Origin: Chthoniobacteraceae bacterium | Lineage (GTDB): Bacteria > Verrucomicrobiota > Verrucomicrobiia > Chthoniobacterales > Chthoniobacteraceae | Length of the DNA stretch: 38,244 nucleotides | Assembly: GCA_947448395.1 (NCBI GenBank) | Contig: CANFNA010000010.1 | Coordinates: forward strand, 1-38,244 | Direction: 5' to 3' | Shown here: in pieces, positions 10,901-22,900 of the stretch | Numbering within the stretch: the first letter of the stretch is position 1 | Layout of the letters: the number at the start of each line of letters is the position of its first letter | Program-made: the position numbers and the translations under genes | The notes under the pieces: model-generated | The model's database searches: none | What the model was told of the DNA's origin: nothing | Seen by the model: the letters and a program-made list of their open reading frames with translations, nothing else

Positions 10901-13900
10901 AACGCTGAGCGTTGCCGCATCGGGCGGCGGGACCTTGACTTACCAGTGGCGCAAGGATGGCGTTTCGATTGCGGGCGCAACCAATGCCAGTTTCACGATT
11001 CCAGCAACCCAAGGGTCGGACGCGGGCACTTACACTGTCGCGGTGAGTAATGGCGCTGGTGGCGTCACGAGCAACGGGGCCGTTCTTTCGCTCATCAACC
11101 CGGTGCCCACCATCTTGACATTGCCGACCGCTTCTTCGGTTTACAATGGGCAACCGCTCTCCGCCTCGATCCTGAGTGGGGGTTCCGCCTCGGTGTCGGG
11201 GACTTTCGCGTTCAGCACGCCAAGCACCGTGCTCACGAGCGGCTCCGGATCGCAAACCGTGACTTTTACTCCGACAGATCTGCTGAATTTCGGGACCGTG
11301 AATGTCTCGGTGAATGTCCCCGTCCTGGGTCCTGGCAGTCCAGTGATCTTGGGCGATGCCAATGGGTTTGGTGCGGAGACGCTCACATTCTCTGGAACGT
11401 CGTCCCTGACCAAGATTGGAAACGGAACGATCACCCTTTCCGGAACCAATTCGTTCACGGGTAAAACCTGGATTCAGAATGGCACGCTGCGCGTTTCGTC
11501 TCTCAACACTGTGCCGGGTCTGCCTTCGAGTTCGTTGGGAGCGCCGAGTGACCTTGAGTCTGCGGTGATCCATTTAGGTTCCTTAACGAGCACGGGCGTA
11601 CTTGTGGTGAACGGCACTGCGCAAACAACAAACCGCCCGTTGAATCTCGCCGGGACCACTGGCGGAGGCATTCTCGACCAATCCGGCACAGGCGCGTTGC
11701 TCTTCACGGGAAGCGTGACTTCCAATGGCGCAGGCTCAAAAACCTTCACTCTGCAAGGTTCGACGACGGGCTCAGGCGAGATCTCGGGTGCGATCGCCGA
11801 TAATAGCCCCGCAAACAAAACCGCGCTGCTGAAACTGGGCTCCAGCAAATGGACCTTGTCAGGAATAAACACCTATTCCGGTGGCACGACGGTCTCGCAG
11901 GGGACGCTGCGCATTACGAGCGCCAGCGCGCTTGGCACCGGTGGACTCACGCTGAATGCAGGTGCAACCCTTGAGACTTCGGGAGCCATCCTCTTCCCCG
12001 CCGTTTCGCAATTTTGGAACGGGAACTTTAACCTGCTCCCAGGAGGTGCTCTGGATTGGAGTGCGGGCAGCGTGACGCTGCAGTCGGACTCAACGGTCAC
12101 CGTGTCCGTCATTCCGATGCCGACAGGCGGAGTCATCGCATCGTTTGGATTCAACGCAGATCCGAACGATACTTCGGGGAACGCGGAACACTTTACCACC
12201 GCTAATGCGATCACCTACGGCGTGGGGCGGGATGGCGCCGCAAACAGTGCCGTCATCTTCAATGGAAACTCGAGTTACCTCCATCAAGCGTCTCTAAGTC
12301 AGGTTCCCGGTTCGCAGATGACAATTGCGGCGTGGATTAAAACAACGGCCATAGACGGTGTCTTGGTGGGTATCGGTCGTTCAGGGGGCGATACCAATGG
12401 TGAGCAGCTGTTTTCGGTTTCGGGCGGTTTTCTGAAGTATTGGGACTACTATGGCAGCTATGGATTCCCGGATGGTGTGACGTCCACCCAAGCGGTCAAT
12501 ACAGGGTCGTGGCGGCATGTTGCCTTTGTGAAAAACGGAGCGTCTGGCACCTACTATGTCGACGGTCAACCGGCAGGGACCATCTCGGGGGCGGAGGTCG
12601 CGCACGTCGGGCACGATTTTGTCATTGGAAAAGATTATCGCGATAACGGCACCTACTTTAACGGCGCCATCGATGACTTGAGTCTCTTTGGTCGTGCGTT
12701 GAGCGCGCAGGAAATCGCGGTCCTTGCCGCGGCCGCACCGGCCTCTGTCCAGCTAGCCAATCTTTCGGGGGCGCATTCGCTTGGCAAGGATGGGCCTGGA
12801 ACCTTGATCCTTTCCGGCACCAACACCTTTGCGGGTCCGCTTAACGTTCTGGGTGGATCGCTGATCCTAGATGGCCCTGGGGCGTTGCCATCGAATGTCA
12901 CGATCAACGCGTCTGCTGGAACTACCGTGCTCTTGCAGAATGGAGCTGCGATTCCAAATCTGTCCGGCTCGGGTACACTCGCTTTCGCGACTGGATCCAA
13001 CGCGGTTTTGGGCCTTAACAATGAGTCGTTAAGTTCTGCACTCCTTCTTTCTGGCAGCTCCGCGGTGACCAAGGCAGGAAACGGCACGATCACCCTGACC
13101 GGATTGAATTCCTACACAGGCACTACCTCGATTTGGAGCGGAGCGTTGAAAGTCAGCTCGCTCAACAGCGTTGTGGGCGGAACGGCAACGAGTTCGCTCG
13201 GCGCACCGACAACTGCTACGAATGGGACCATTCATCTCGGCAGTCTCACCTCAACGGGGTCGCTCGTCATGATAGGTGAAGGCGCAGCCTTTGCTTCCAC
13301 CACTGTCTACAACCTTTCTGCGGATGGCTCTAACCCATTCCTCCTATCCATCGACCTCGGCCAGAACTGGACCTTTGAGGCTGAGTACAAGATGAATTCC
13401 GGCAATGACCTGAACACACTTTTCTCTTACGGCAGCTATCACGATGGCATTTTGATCCGGACGCTCCGCGGCGATGCGCTCTTTTTGAGGGAAAACTTTT
13501 TCGGAACCATTGATATTTTCGGAGGCACCACGACTAACGGACAATTTGTTCCGCTCAAAATTACCTATGACAATGGGATCCTAAAGATCTACGCGTCGGG
13601 TTCATTGCTTCGCACCATGGAGGTGCCGGGAATCTTGAGTCCCGTTGACAAAACGCTTCGTATTGGCTCGGCGCAGCACGACAACTCGGAAGGGTTGGAC
13701 GGGCAGGTGCGTAACATTCGGATCACCAAGGCTTCGGGTAGTGGTCCATCGAACAGCACGGACCGAATGATCAACTTGGCAGGGACCACTGGTGGTGGGG
13801 TGCTCGATCAATCGGGCACCGATAGCGTTGCGTTTTCGGGCTCGATTACAGCCTCTGGCGCTGGAACCAAGACGCTCATTTTACAGGGCTCGACCACAGG

Positions 13901-16900
13901 CACGGGAGAGCTTTCCGGGGTTATTGCCAATAACAGTCCCTTAAATACCACGGCGTTATTCAAGCAAGGCTCGGGCGCGTGGACGCTCTCCGGAACCAAC
14001 ACCTACTCAGGCGGGACGACGCTCGCCGCCGGAACCTTACGGTTGAAGAATCTTGCAGCGCTCGGAGCGGGGTCTCTCACAATCACGGGTGGCTTCCTCG
14101 ATAATGCGTCCGGTTTCGACATGCTGATTCCAGGAACGCTCGCCCAAACTTGGGCCGGGGATTTCGGATTTATCGGCACGAACAGCCTGAAGTTTGCAAA
14201 GACGAATATCACGCTCGGCACAGATGTGACCCTTGCGATTGCCGGTTCGGCTTTGGAGTTGAACGGCGCGGTTCTTGGAGGACGTCAACTGACGAAGGCC
14301 GGACAGGGCACCCTCGTTTTGGGAGGCACCAACGTTTTCTCGGGTGTCTCGGTTTTCGCGGGAACACTTCAGCTCTCGAGTACCGGAGCGGCAGGGGCAG
14401 GAAACGTCTCGATGGCTTCCGGTGCAGTGGTTTCGCTCTCTCCTGGCGTCGTGTTGCCTGCCGGTTTGATCCATCGCTGGTCGTTTAATGAACTTGCGGG
14501 GAACGTGCTCACGGACTCCGTAGGAACGGCTCACGGAGCGATCGTGACGCCATCCGGTTCACCGAATGCATCCATCGCGGATGGAAAACTCCGAATGCTC
14601 GGTGGGAACAAGGGAACGGCCAGCTACGGAAGCCTTCCATCGAACCTCACGGCGGGGCTAACCGACATGACGATCGAAGTTTGGGCCTCACTGGATGTGG
14701 TGTCGGGATGGGCTCGGCTATTCGATCTTGGGGACGGAATCAACGCGGCCACCTCGTTTGTGGTGGCGGTTTGCGCGGGGACAGACACTGCTCACCCCGC
14801 CATTCATGACTGTGCTTACACTGGGGATGTTCTTTCCAGCGTTTCCCTAAGTCCGACCCTGGGTCAAACTTATCACTGGGCTTTGGTCTGGGACTCTTCG
14901 GATCATTTGGTGAAACTCTACAGAGAGGGCGTTCTCCTGTGCTCCTTTTCCAACGCGGGACACACGTTGTCTCAAATCCCCTCCTCTGCTTTCTGGCTCG
15001 GGCGCTCTCATTTTTCAGATCCGACTGCGGCGGCCACTTACTCGGAAGTCCGGATGTGGAACCGAGCACTGACACCCCAAGAAATTCTTCTTAACCGAAG
15101 TGCTGGGCCAGACGCCATGTTCAGTTCAAACTTGAGTTTTTCAAACGATCTAAACGGAGCCGGCTCCTTGCTAAAAGCTGGACCTGAAACGGCCGTGATC
15201 AGCGGATCCAACAGCTTCTCTGGCGGAACAACCGTAGCGAGCGGAACCCTGTCTGTGGCGTCCCCGTCCGCCTTGGGCGGCGGCTCTGTCGCGGTCAGCG
15301 CTGGTGCGACACTGGATCTGCATTTCGATACCGATGCCATCTTCTTCAACACGCTCTCCGGAGCTGGGGTTGTGGTGAAATCGGGTAGTGGCAGTGTGAT
15401 GCTTGCGGGCTCCAGCACCCTATCTGGGCCGCTGCTTGTTCAACAGGGCAGCCTCATCCTCGGATCCAGTACAATGCTAGGGTCGGGCAGTATCCAAGTA
15501 TTGCCTGGCGCGGTCTTGGCCTTCAATCCGACCAGCGACCGCGTACTCCCGAATACGATCACTGGATCGGTCGTGAACCTGAATCCGGTATTCAAAGTGA
15601 GTTGGAACGGAGGCGCTGTGGGAGGCCCATTGCCGGTTCTTGCGGGCTCTCTGAGCGCGAACGCTGAAGCTTGGCGTCCGTTCTCTTTCCAAGTGAACGC
15701 CACCAACCAACCCACCGCTTACGCGGCCACCGGCTTACCGCAGGGATTGAACATCAATGCGACCACCGGCCTCATTACCGGTTCCCCCCAGACCGCCGGC
15801 CAGTACAACGTCCAACTCAGCGTCACGAATCCCGGTGGAACCGCTACCGCTGCGCTCGCGCTGTCTGTCGATACCGTTCCCATCGTCATTGCACTCAACT
15901 TCGCCGACAGCGCTTCGGAAGCACTCGATAGTGTGACGCCTAAGGGCCCTCTTGGAACGAAACGCTGGAACGCAAGCACGGCAGGACAGTCTACTGGCTC
16001 CCAGACCGCTTTAGTTGATGACTTGGGGAATCCAACCTCAATCAACGGAAGCTGGAGCAGCGCGAATACGTGGAGAAACTCTTCCAGCACCGCTTCTCAG
16101 GATGGGAAAATCATCCATGGATATTTGGATGATGCGCCTGCCTCGGTGACCCTCACAAACATTCCGTTCGCCCGCTATAACGTTTATGGACTCGTCGGGA
16201 GTGACAACGATCTGAACCCCTACAACTCGCTGGATTTCCGCGTCAATGGAACGTGGGTTTTTGGCGGATCGGTTGCGTCGCTTGCCCCAGCCTATGGATC
16301 TTGGGAGGCTTCAGGACAACAATGGATCCAAATTGATAAAGCCACAAATCGCCGTGGCAACTACTGGAAGATGTCAGGACTCACCGGCGGTACTTTGACG
16401 ATCCAAGGTCAAATCGCTCAGGTACCAAACCGCGGGAGCCTTGCAGCAATTATCATCGAAGGGAATCCTGGGCCGGCATTCATGACGCAACCGTTGTCGT
16501 CCATTGTCACAGCCGGTTCCGCCGCGACGCTGACGGCAAATGCCGTCGGGACTGGGTCCATCACTTACCAATGGAAAAAAGATGGTCTCGCCATTCCAGG
16601 AGCCAGCAATTCGACTTACACCATCGCTTCCGCTCAGGCCCTTGATGCCGGAATTTATGAGTGTTTGGCTACGGACAGCGTGGGCACGGGCAAAAGCAGC
16701 CCAGCGGAGTTGGTCGTTTATCTGCCGGTGAACTTTGCTTCACAACCGCAGTCAACCGGCACTGCGTTGGGAGGCTCTCTAACTCTCAGCGTCGAGGCGA
16801 CTGGTACCGGACCGTTCACCTACCAATGGCGTCGGCAGGCGGCCGAGGGTGCGCAATCGCTCAACGTGGAGAGCACGCTGACGGCTCGTTATACCTTCAA

Positions 16901-19900
16901 CGAAACTTCCGGAAGCTCGGCTTCGGATGACTCCGGCCATTCTTACCACGGCACCTTGTACAACATGAACGACGTGGCCAACCGCGTCACTGGTGGTTTC
17001 AGCAGGGCGTTGTCGTTCAATGGAAGCAACAATTTTGTCCGAATCCCCAACTACACGGCTCCGGATTTCACGATCGCATGCTGGGTTAAAACGACCCAAG
17101 TATTTCCGCAGGGGGAGGAAACCTTCTTCGGCACGGGCATCCTGTGGTCGGATGTTGGTGGAGCCGCCAATGATTTCATTCTGGGTGCTACGAGGAGTGG
17201 TTCTGGCCTGAACCGACTCTCATTCTGGGATGGAAACGCGAACGCTTATGTGAGCGGAAATACCGCTATCAACACAGGAAGTTGGGTGCACGTGGCAGTC
17301 ACCCGTGATTCGGTCACTCATCAGACCCGACTTTTTGTGAATGGCGAGCTTGACGCACAGGGAACTGCAGGCAGCGGCTTCCTCCGAGCAAATCCGACGA
17401 TCGACATCGGCGGCAATACTGGCGACGGGCGCTATTTCAATGGGTTGATTGATGACGTTCACATCTACTCAAGAGTACTGACTCCCGATGAAGTTGCCGA
17501 GCTTGTGCGGTTCTCCGGTATTCCCGGTGCCGCCGGACCCACGCTCACGCTCAATCCTGTGCAGGCAAAGGATGCTGGCACTTATGAATGTGTGGTCACT
17601 AATCCGGTGGGCTCCTTTGTGAGTGGCAGCGCAACTGTGAGCGTCGGCATTCCACCGACCTTCAGCGCGCAACCGGTGGCAGGCTCGGTGCTGGCGAGTG
17701 GAAGTTATGCGTTTAATGTCACGGCAAGTGGGACTGCTCCGCTTGCGTACCAGTGGCGTCGCAATGGGGAGCCGCTTGAAGGCGGCACTGGGGCATCGTG
17801 GATGATCGGGAATGCGGGTGCGAATGACGTCGGTGCGTACAGCGTCATTGTGTCTAACGCTTATGGTCAGGTCGCGAGCAATCCCGCCAACCTCGCGGTC
17901 AACTTCCCGCCGATCATACTGGTGTCCCCAACGTCCATGGAGCTCACGCCCGGTACCAATGCGCAGCTGCGCGTCGAGGCCGCTGGGACTCCGCCGCTCA
18001 ACTTTGACTGGGTGAAGAACGGGAGTATTCCGATCACCGGTAGTAATGTGGTCAGCGGCGGTTCCATCTCTACGCTTGCCATCATAAACGCCGGAACTAT
18101 CGACTCTGGATCTTATCGGGTTCGGATCTCAAATGCGTTCGGATCGATTTCCAGTGGCACCGTCATGGTGACCGTGGGGGCGCCCCCGAGCATTCTCGTT
18201 CAACCGCTCGCGACGAATCTCCTCGTCGGCCAAACTCTCAACTTGAGCGTCACGGCGGCTGGAACCGCACCGCTGACCTATCGGTGGACCAAGTCAGGCG
18301 TGACGGTTCCGGGCGCCACGACGTCTACGTTGACTGTCCCCTCGGCGGGCACGGACAAGGCCGGAGTGTATCAATGCGTTGTCACCAATTCGATCGGATC
18401 AGCCACTAGTAATCCCGTGAATGTGGCGATAAACGTCCCCCCTGCGATCACGCAACAACCGATCGCGGGAGCCGTTGTCCTAGGCGGAAACGTTTCCTTC
18501 AACGTCACAGCGATTGGCACCGGTCCCCTCTCCTATGTGTGGCGAAAAAACGGGATACCAGTCTTTGGGGGTAGTGCACCGCTACTGTTGATCCCCGGCG
18601 CGTCACCGGCAGACGCAGGCGCATATGACTGCGTCGTGACCAGCGCGTTTGGAAGTGTCACCAGCGCCATGGCCAATCTTCTGGTGAACGTGCCGCCGCA
18701 GATTGTGGCGCCACCTGCGTCTCTGACGCTGGTATCCGGCGGCACGGCAACTTTTTCGGTTTCGGCGTCCGGCACAGCTCCGCTTTCTTACCAGTGGCGT
18801 AAGGACGGTGTGCCGTTGCCAAGTGCGACAAACAGCCAGTGGACGTTGGTTGGAGTGAAACCCAGCGATGCCTCTGCGTATGACTGTGTGATCACCAACA
18901 TCGCGGGATCCGTAACTAGCCCAGTGGCGAAGTTGACCGTGAATCTACCGCCGACTTTAGGCGCGACGCTTCGTCCAGAAATGAGTCTCACGTTTAATTC
19001 TGTGACGTTCCGCGTGAACCCCAGTGGCACGCTGCCGTTTGCCTTCCAATGGAGAAAGGCGGGCGTTCCGATCTCCGGAGCTACCGCGGCATCATGGACC
19101 ATTGGGGCGTCTGAACTCTTGGATCCAGCTCCATACGACTGCGTGATCACTAACGTAGGAGGCAGCATTGAAACCGAAAAGGTCGCTGTTCCCTTGCGGA
19201 TTACCGCGCAGCCCAAGGCGCAACTGATCACTGCTGGCGGAGCGCTGAACCTGAGCGTTCAAGCCACGGCGACTGGGCCGATTCAGTACCAATGGTTCAG
19301 AAATGGCGCGCCGATTGTGGGTGCCAATGGGTCTAGCCTGCAAAAGCTGAGCACCAGCCCCGAGGACAACGGACGCTATTTCGTGCAGCTCACGCTTGAG
19401 CCGCTGACCCTCCGAAGTGAAGAAGTGATGGTCGAACAAGTCCTGGCCAACCTAGCGATGACCCCAGCAGTCGGCGCTACGCTGGTTGTTGGAGGCAGTA
19501 GTACCCTTTCGGTCGAGGTCACCAATGGAGCTTTCCTCGCTGAAAAACAGATCCCGCTCACGTACTCGTGGACCCTGAATGGAAAGCCGGTTTCGGGCGC
19601 TTCCTCGTCGGTCTTGCAACTGCAGAACATTCAGCCGAGCGGCGCGGGAGTCTACGAGGTGACGGTGCGAGCCGGCAGCTTTGGGACGTCCACGGCCAAA
19701 GCCGTTGTTCAAGTCGCAGATATCGGAATCATCGAGCAGCCCCAAAGTGCCCAAGTTCTTCTTGGCGGCGAAGTGCGCCTGAAAGTGGCACCCCTTGCTC
19801 CCGAGGGTGTGCCGGTGTCGTACCAGTGGCGCAAAGGCGGGCTTGCCATACCGTCAGCCACCGCCTCGACGTACACTATTTCCAATGTGACGGATTCGGA

Positions 19901-22900
19901 TGTGGCCGCCTACGACGTCGAAATCACCGCCGGTCCGGCACGCGTGGTGAGCCAGTCAGCGACGGTCGGCCTTCTCAAACCAGTCGTGCTCGATACCGCC
20001 CAGTTCGCTCGGCAGGCCCGACTGTTGAATCCCGGCCAGCCGCTGTCGCTCCGCGTAGTCGCCACTTCCGGATCCGAGCCGCTCGCTTACCAGTGGTACC
20101 GAGATTCGCAACTACTCCAGGCGGAAACCAAGGCTGTCCTGAACCTCCCTGCCATCAAGCCTGAGGACGCAGGCCTTTATTCTGTGCGCGTGTCTAACGC
20201 TGCAACGCCGGTTCCTGTTGATTCCGGAACCGCACAGGTTCGTGTGAACAGTCTTCCGCCCGCTGGTGCGGTGTCATTCTCCTTGGACGGTGGACCGGTG
20301 ACGCAGGGCGCAAGGGTCGATGTGACGCCTGGCCAGACCGTTGAGCTCTCCGTCATCCTGCCGGATTCGGTGGACAAGGAAAACCTTGCCTACACGTGGC
20401 GCCGTAACGGAGTTGCCCTCCCGAGCGCAACCAATGCCACGTTGTCGCTGGGCGCTGTGAAGTCCATCGACAAGGAAGGCGCTTATGATGTGGTCGTGCG
20501 CAACACGATTGGGTCTGTCCTGTGGCGGTCCGTGGAGCTCGTGTTGACGGAACGCCCGCTGATTCGCCAAGGCGATCTCATGCCGCTCACCGTGCTTTCC
20601 GGGTCCGATTTGAAATGGAGTGCGTTCGTGGTCAATCCCGTGACCCCGTCCGTTCGGTTCAACTGGCAGCGCGATGGCAAACCTGTCGCTGGGGGAACAT
20701 CGGCGGTCCTCGAGATTCGCGGTCTCTCCAAGGCAGAACATGCCGGTGTCTATACGGTCAGCGGATCCAACAGCTTCAGCACCGTCAGCAGCTCCGCTGC
20801 AAGGTTGACTGTCATCGATCGCGCACAGATCACAGGCCTGATCGCCGGCGGCACTTACAATCCGGGCCAGCCCGTCAAATTCGAAGTGCAGACCACAGGG
20901 GACGCCGTCCAAATCCAATGGCAACGTGACGGTCAAGTGATTCCCGGCGCTACGGGCGCCGCGTTCACACTGCCATCGATTTCGTCAGCGGATGCAGCAT
21001 CGAAATACTCTGTTCGCGTATTTAACGAGGACCCCTTTACGCATCGTATTTTGAGTAGTGAAACACGGGTTGTCCCAGCATTTGGTGTTCGGTCGCCGGT
21101 GTCTTTCGGCGAGCTTTCGGTCGGAGGCGCAAACGCGAACCTCTTGAAGAAAGACCAAGTGGCTACTTTGAACATTCCAGTGTTCGGGACAGGCCCCTTC
21201 CAATTCCAATGGCGCAAGGACGGAGCGCCGATCTCGAGCGCGAGCGGGACCATCCCAAATCCTGGTCCGCTCAGTTACACGGTGCCGCCCGCGGGCGAAT
21301 CGACGAAAGGACGCTACGATGTCGTGGTCACCAATATGGTCGGGGCCCTCGTGAGTCCCGCGGCGGACCTTGGATTGCGGGTTCCAGTGAGCATCACGCA
21401 GCACCCGCAAGGTCGTGCAGCTAACTCAGGCACGCCTGTCACCCTGACTGTTGGCGTTGCAGGCACTGGGCCGTTCACCTTCCAATGGTCCAAGGACGGA
21501 CAGGCTCTGCCTTTTGCGAATGGGCCGACCTATACCATCCCGAGTTTGAGCGACGCAGACGAAGGCACCTACGCTGTTTCGGTTTCAGATGAAGATGGTG
21601 CCGCAGCCACCAGCAACCGAGCGACGGTGGTTCTCAACGATGACGTCACGATTGTGGCTCAACCCGAGAGCCCAGCACCGATCCTGCTGGATTCAACCCA
21701 GACACGCGGCCCGATTACCCTCTCCATAGGCGCGGTCACCAAAGGGCGTGCGCTTCGTTACCAGTGGAGAAAAGACGGCAAAGTCATTCCCGGAGCGGTT
21801 TCCTCTGTTTATCGCGTGGAAAAGGTCACCCTTGCCGATGCTGGCGCCTACGATGTGCTCGTGAGCAGCGGGGGAAGTGCCGTGGCAAGCGAACCGGCGA
21901 CTATCACCGTCTTCGCGCCGCTGGCGGTTCGCTTAAAGCCGGAGAATGGTTATCCGGAGGCGGTTTTTGCGAAGGCGGCCGCCTCCAAGCTGTTCCGGCT
22001 TGAGGCGAATGCGACTAGCTCCGGCGACTTGATCTATCGGTGGTTCCGCAATGGAGAGGCCTATGCCGAGGGTTCGAGTATCGAAGTTGAGGCGGAGGAG
22101 GAACGCGCTCTCTATCGCGTCGAAGTGACCCTGAGTCACGGCGCTACACCTGTGGGCACCGTTTCCTCGAAGGAAGTTCCCGTCCAATTGATGGTGCCGG
22201 CATCGATCACCACGAATCCATCCTCTGTAACCGTCGAGGCCGGAAAGCGGGCCGCCTTCCTTATGGATGGAGTGGGTGGTGGGTCTCTCGCTTTCACTTG
22301 GGAAAAGTTGCGCAGTGGACGATGGGAGCCCGTGTCGGGAGCGACCGGCAAAGAGTTCAAACTGAACACCGCCAGATTGAGTGATGCAGGCTCCTATCGA
22401 GCGGTCGTTGCAAATGCCCGCAATGCGGCCACTGCGGAAGTGAGTCTCGTTGTCCGTGAGGCCGAGGTGATTTCCAAACAACCCGTCGCGCAAACCATCA
22501 ATGCAGGGGATTCTGCGGTCTTGGAAGTGGAAGCGAAAGGGGTCGATCTTTCCTACCAATGGCGCCGTAATGGTGTGTCGATCGGAGGGGCTTCTGCCGC
22601 GGGTTACACCGTGACGGAGGCGGGGCTGTACGATGTATTAGTCAAACACGCTTTTGGCTCCTCATTGAGCGAAAGTGTCCGTGTAACGGTTCGTCAACCC
22701 GTCAAAATTTTGCGTTCTCCCGCCAATACGAGCATGCGGCGCGGCACGCAGGCAACCCTGTTTGTGAAGGCGACTGGGACAGAACCCATCGCTTATCAAT
22801 GGCGCAAGGATGGGGCTCTCCTCACTGGTGAAACCAGCGCTCAAGTCGTTGTCACCAGTGCCGGCGTCTACGATGTGGTCGTGACCAATCCGGCGGGCAG

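Larger units (their letters stand above)
2925..15450 (+). repeat. PATR (autotransporter-associated beta-strand) repeat region
   Basis: About 16 clear copies of the motif K-x-G-x-G-x-L-x-L-S-G-x-N-x-Y-x-G-x-T-x-(V)-x-x-G-x-L are visible, with one or two degenerate copies. They lie near nucleotides 2934, 7490, 7728, 8005, 9640, 10060, 10390, 10580, 11405, 11825, 12780, 13068, 13965, 14290, 15170 and 15375. This matches the PATR family (TIGR02601/PF12951), which forms part of right-handed beta-helix passengers in autotransporters. Between 3300 and 6800 the motif gives way to longer paralogous modules. Foreign domains interrupt the region at 8313, 10845, 12129, 13275 and 14463. A beta-helix rod is expected. 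Confidence 0.85.
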
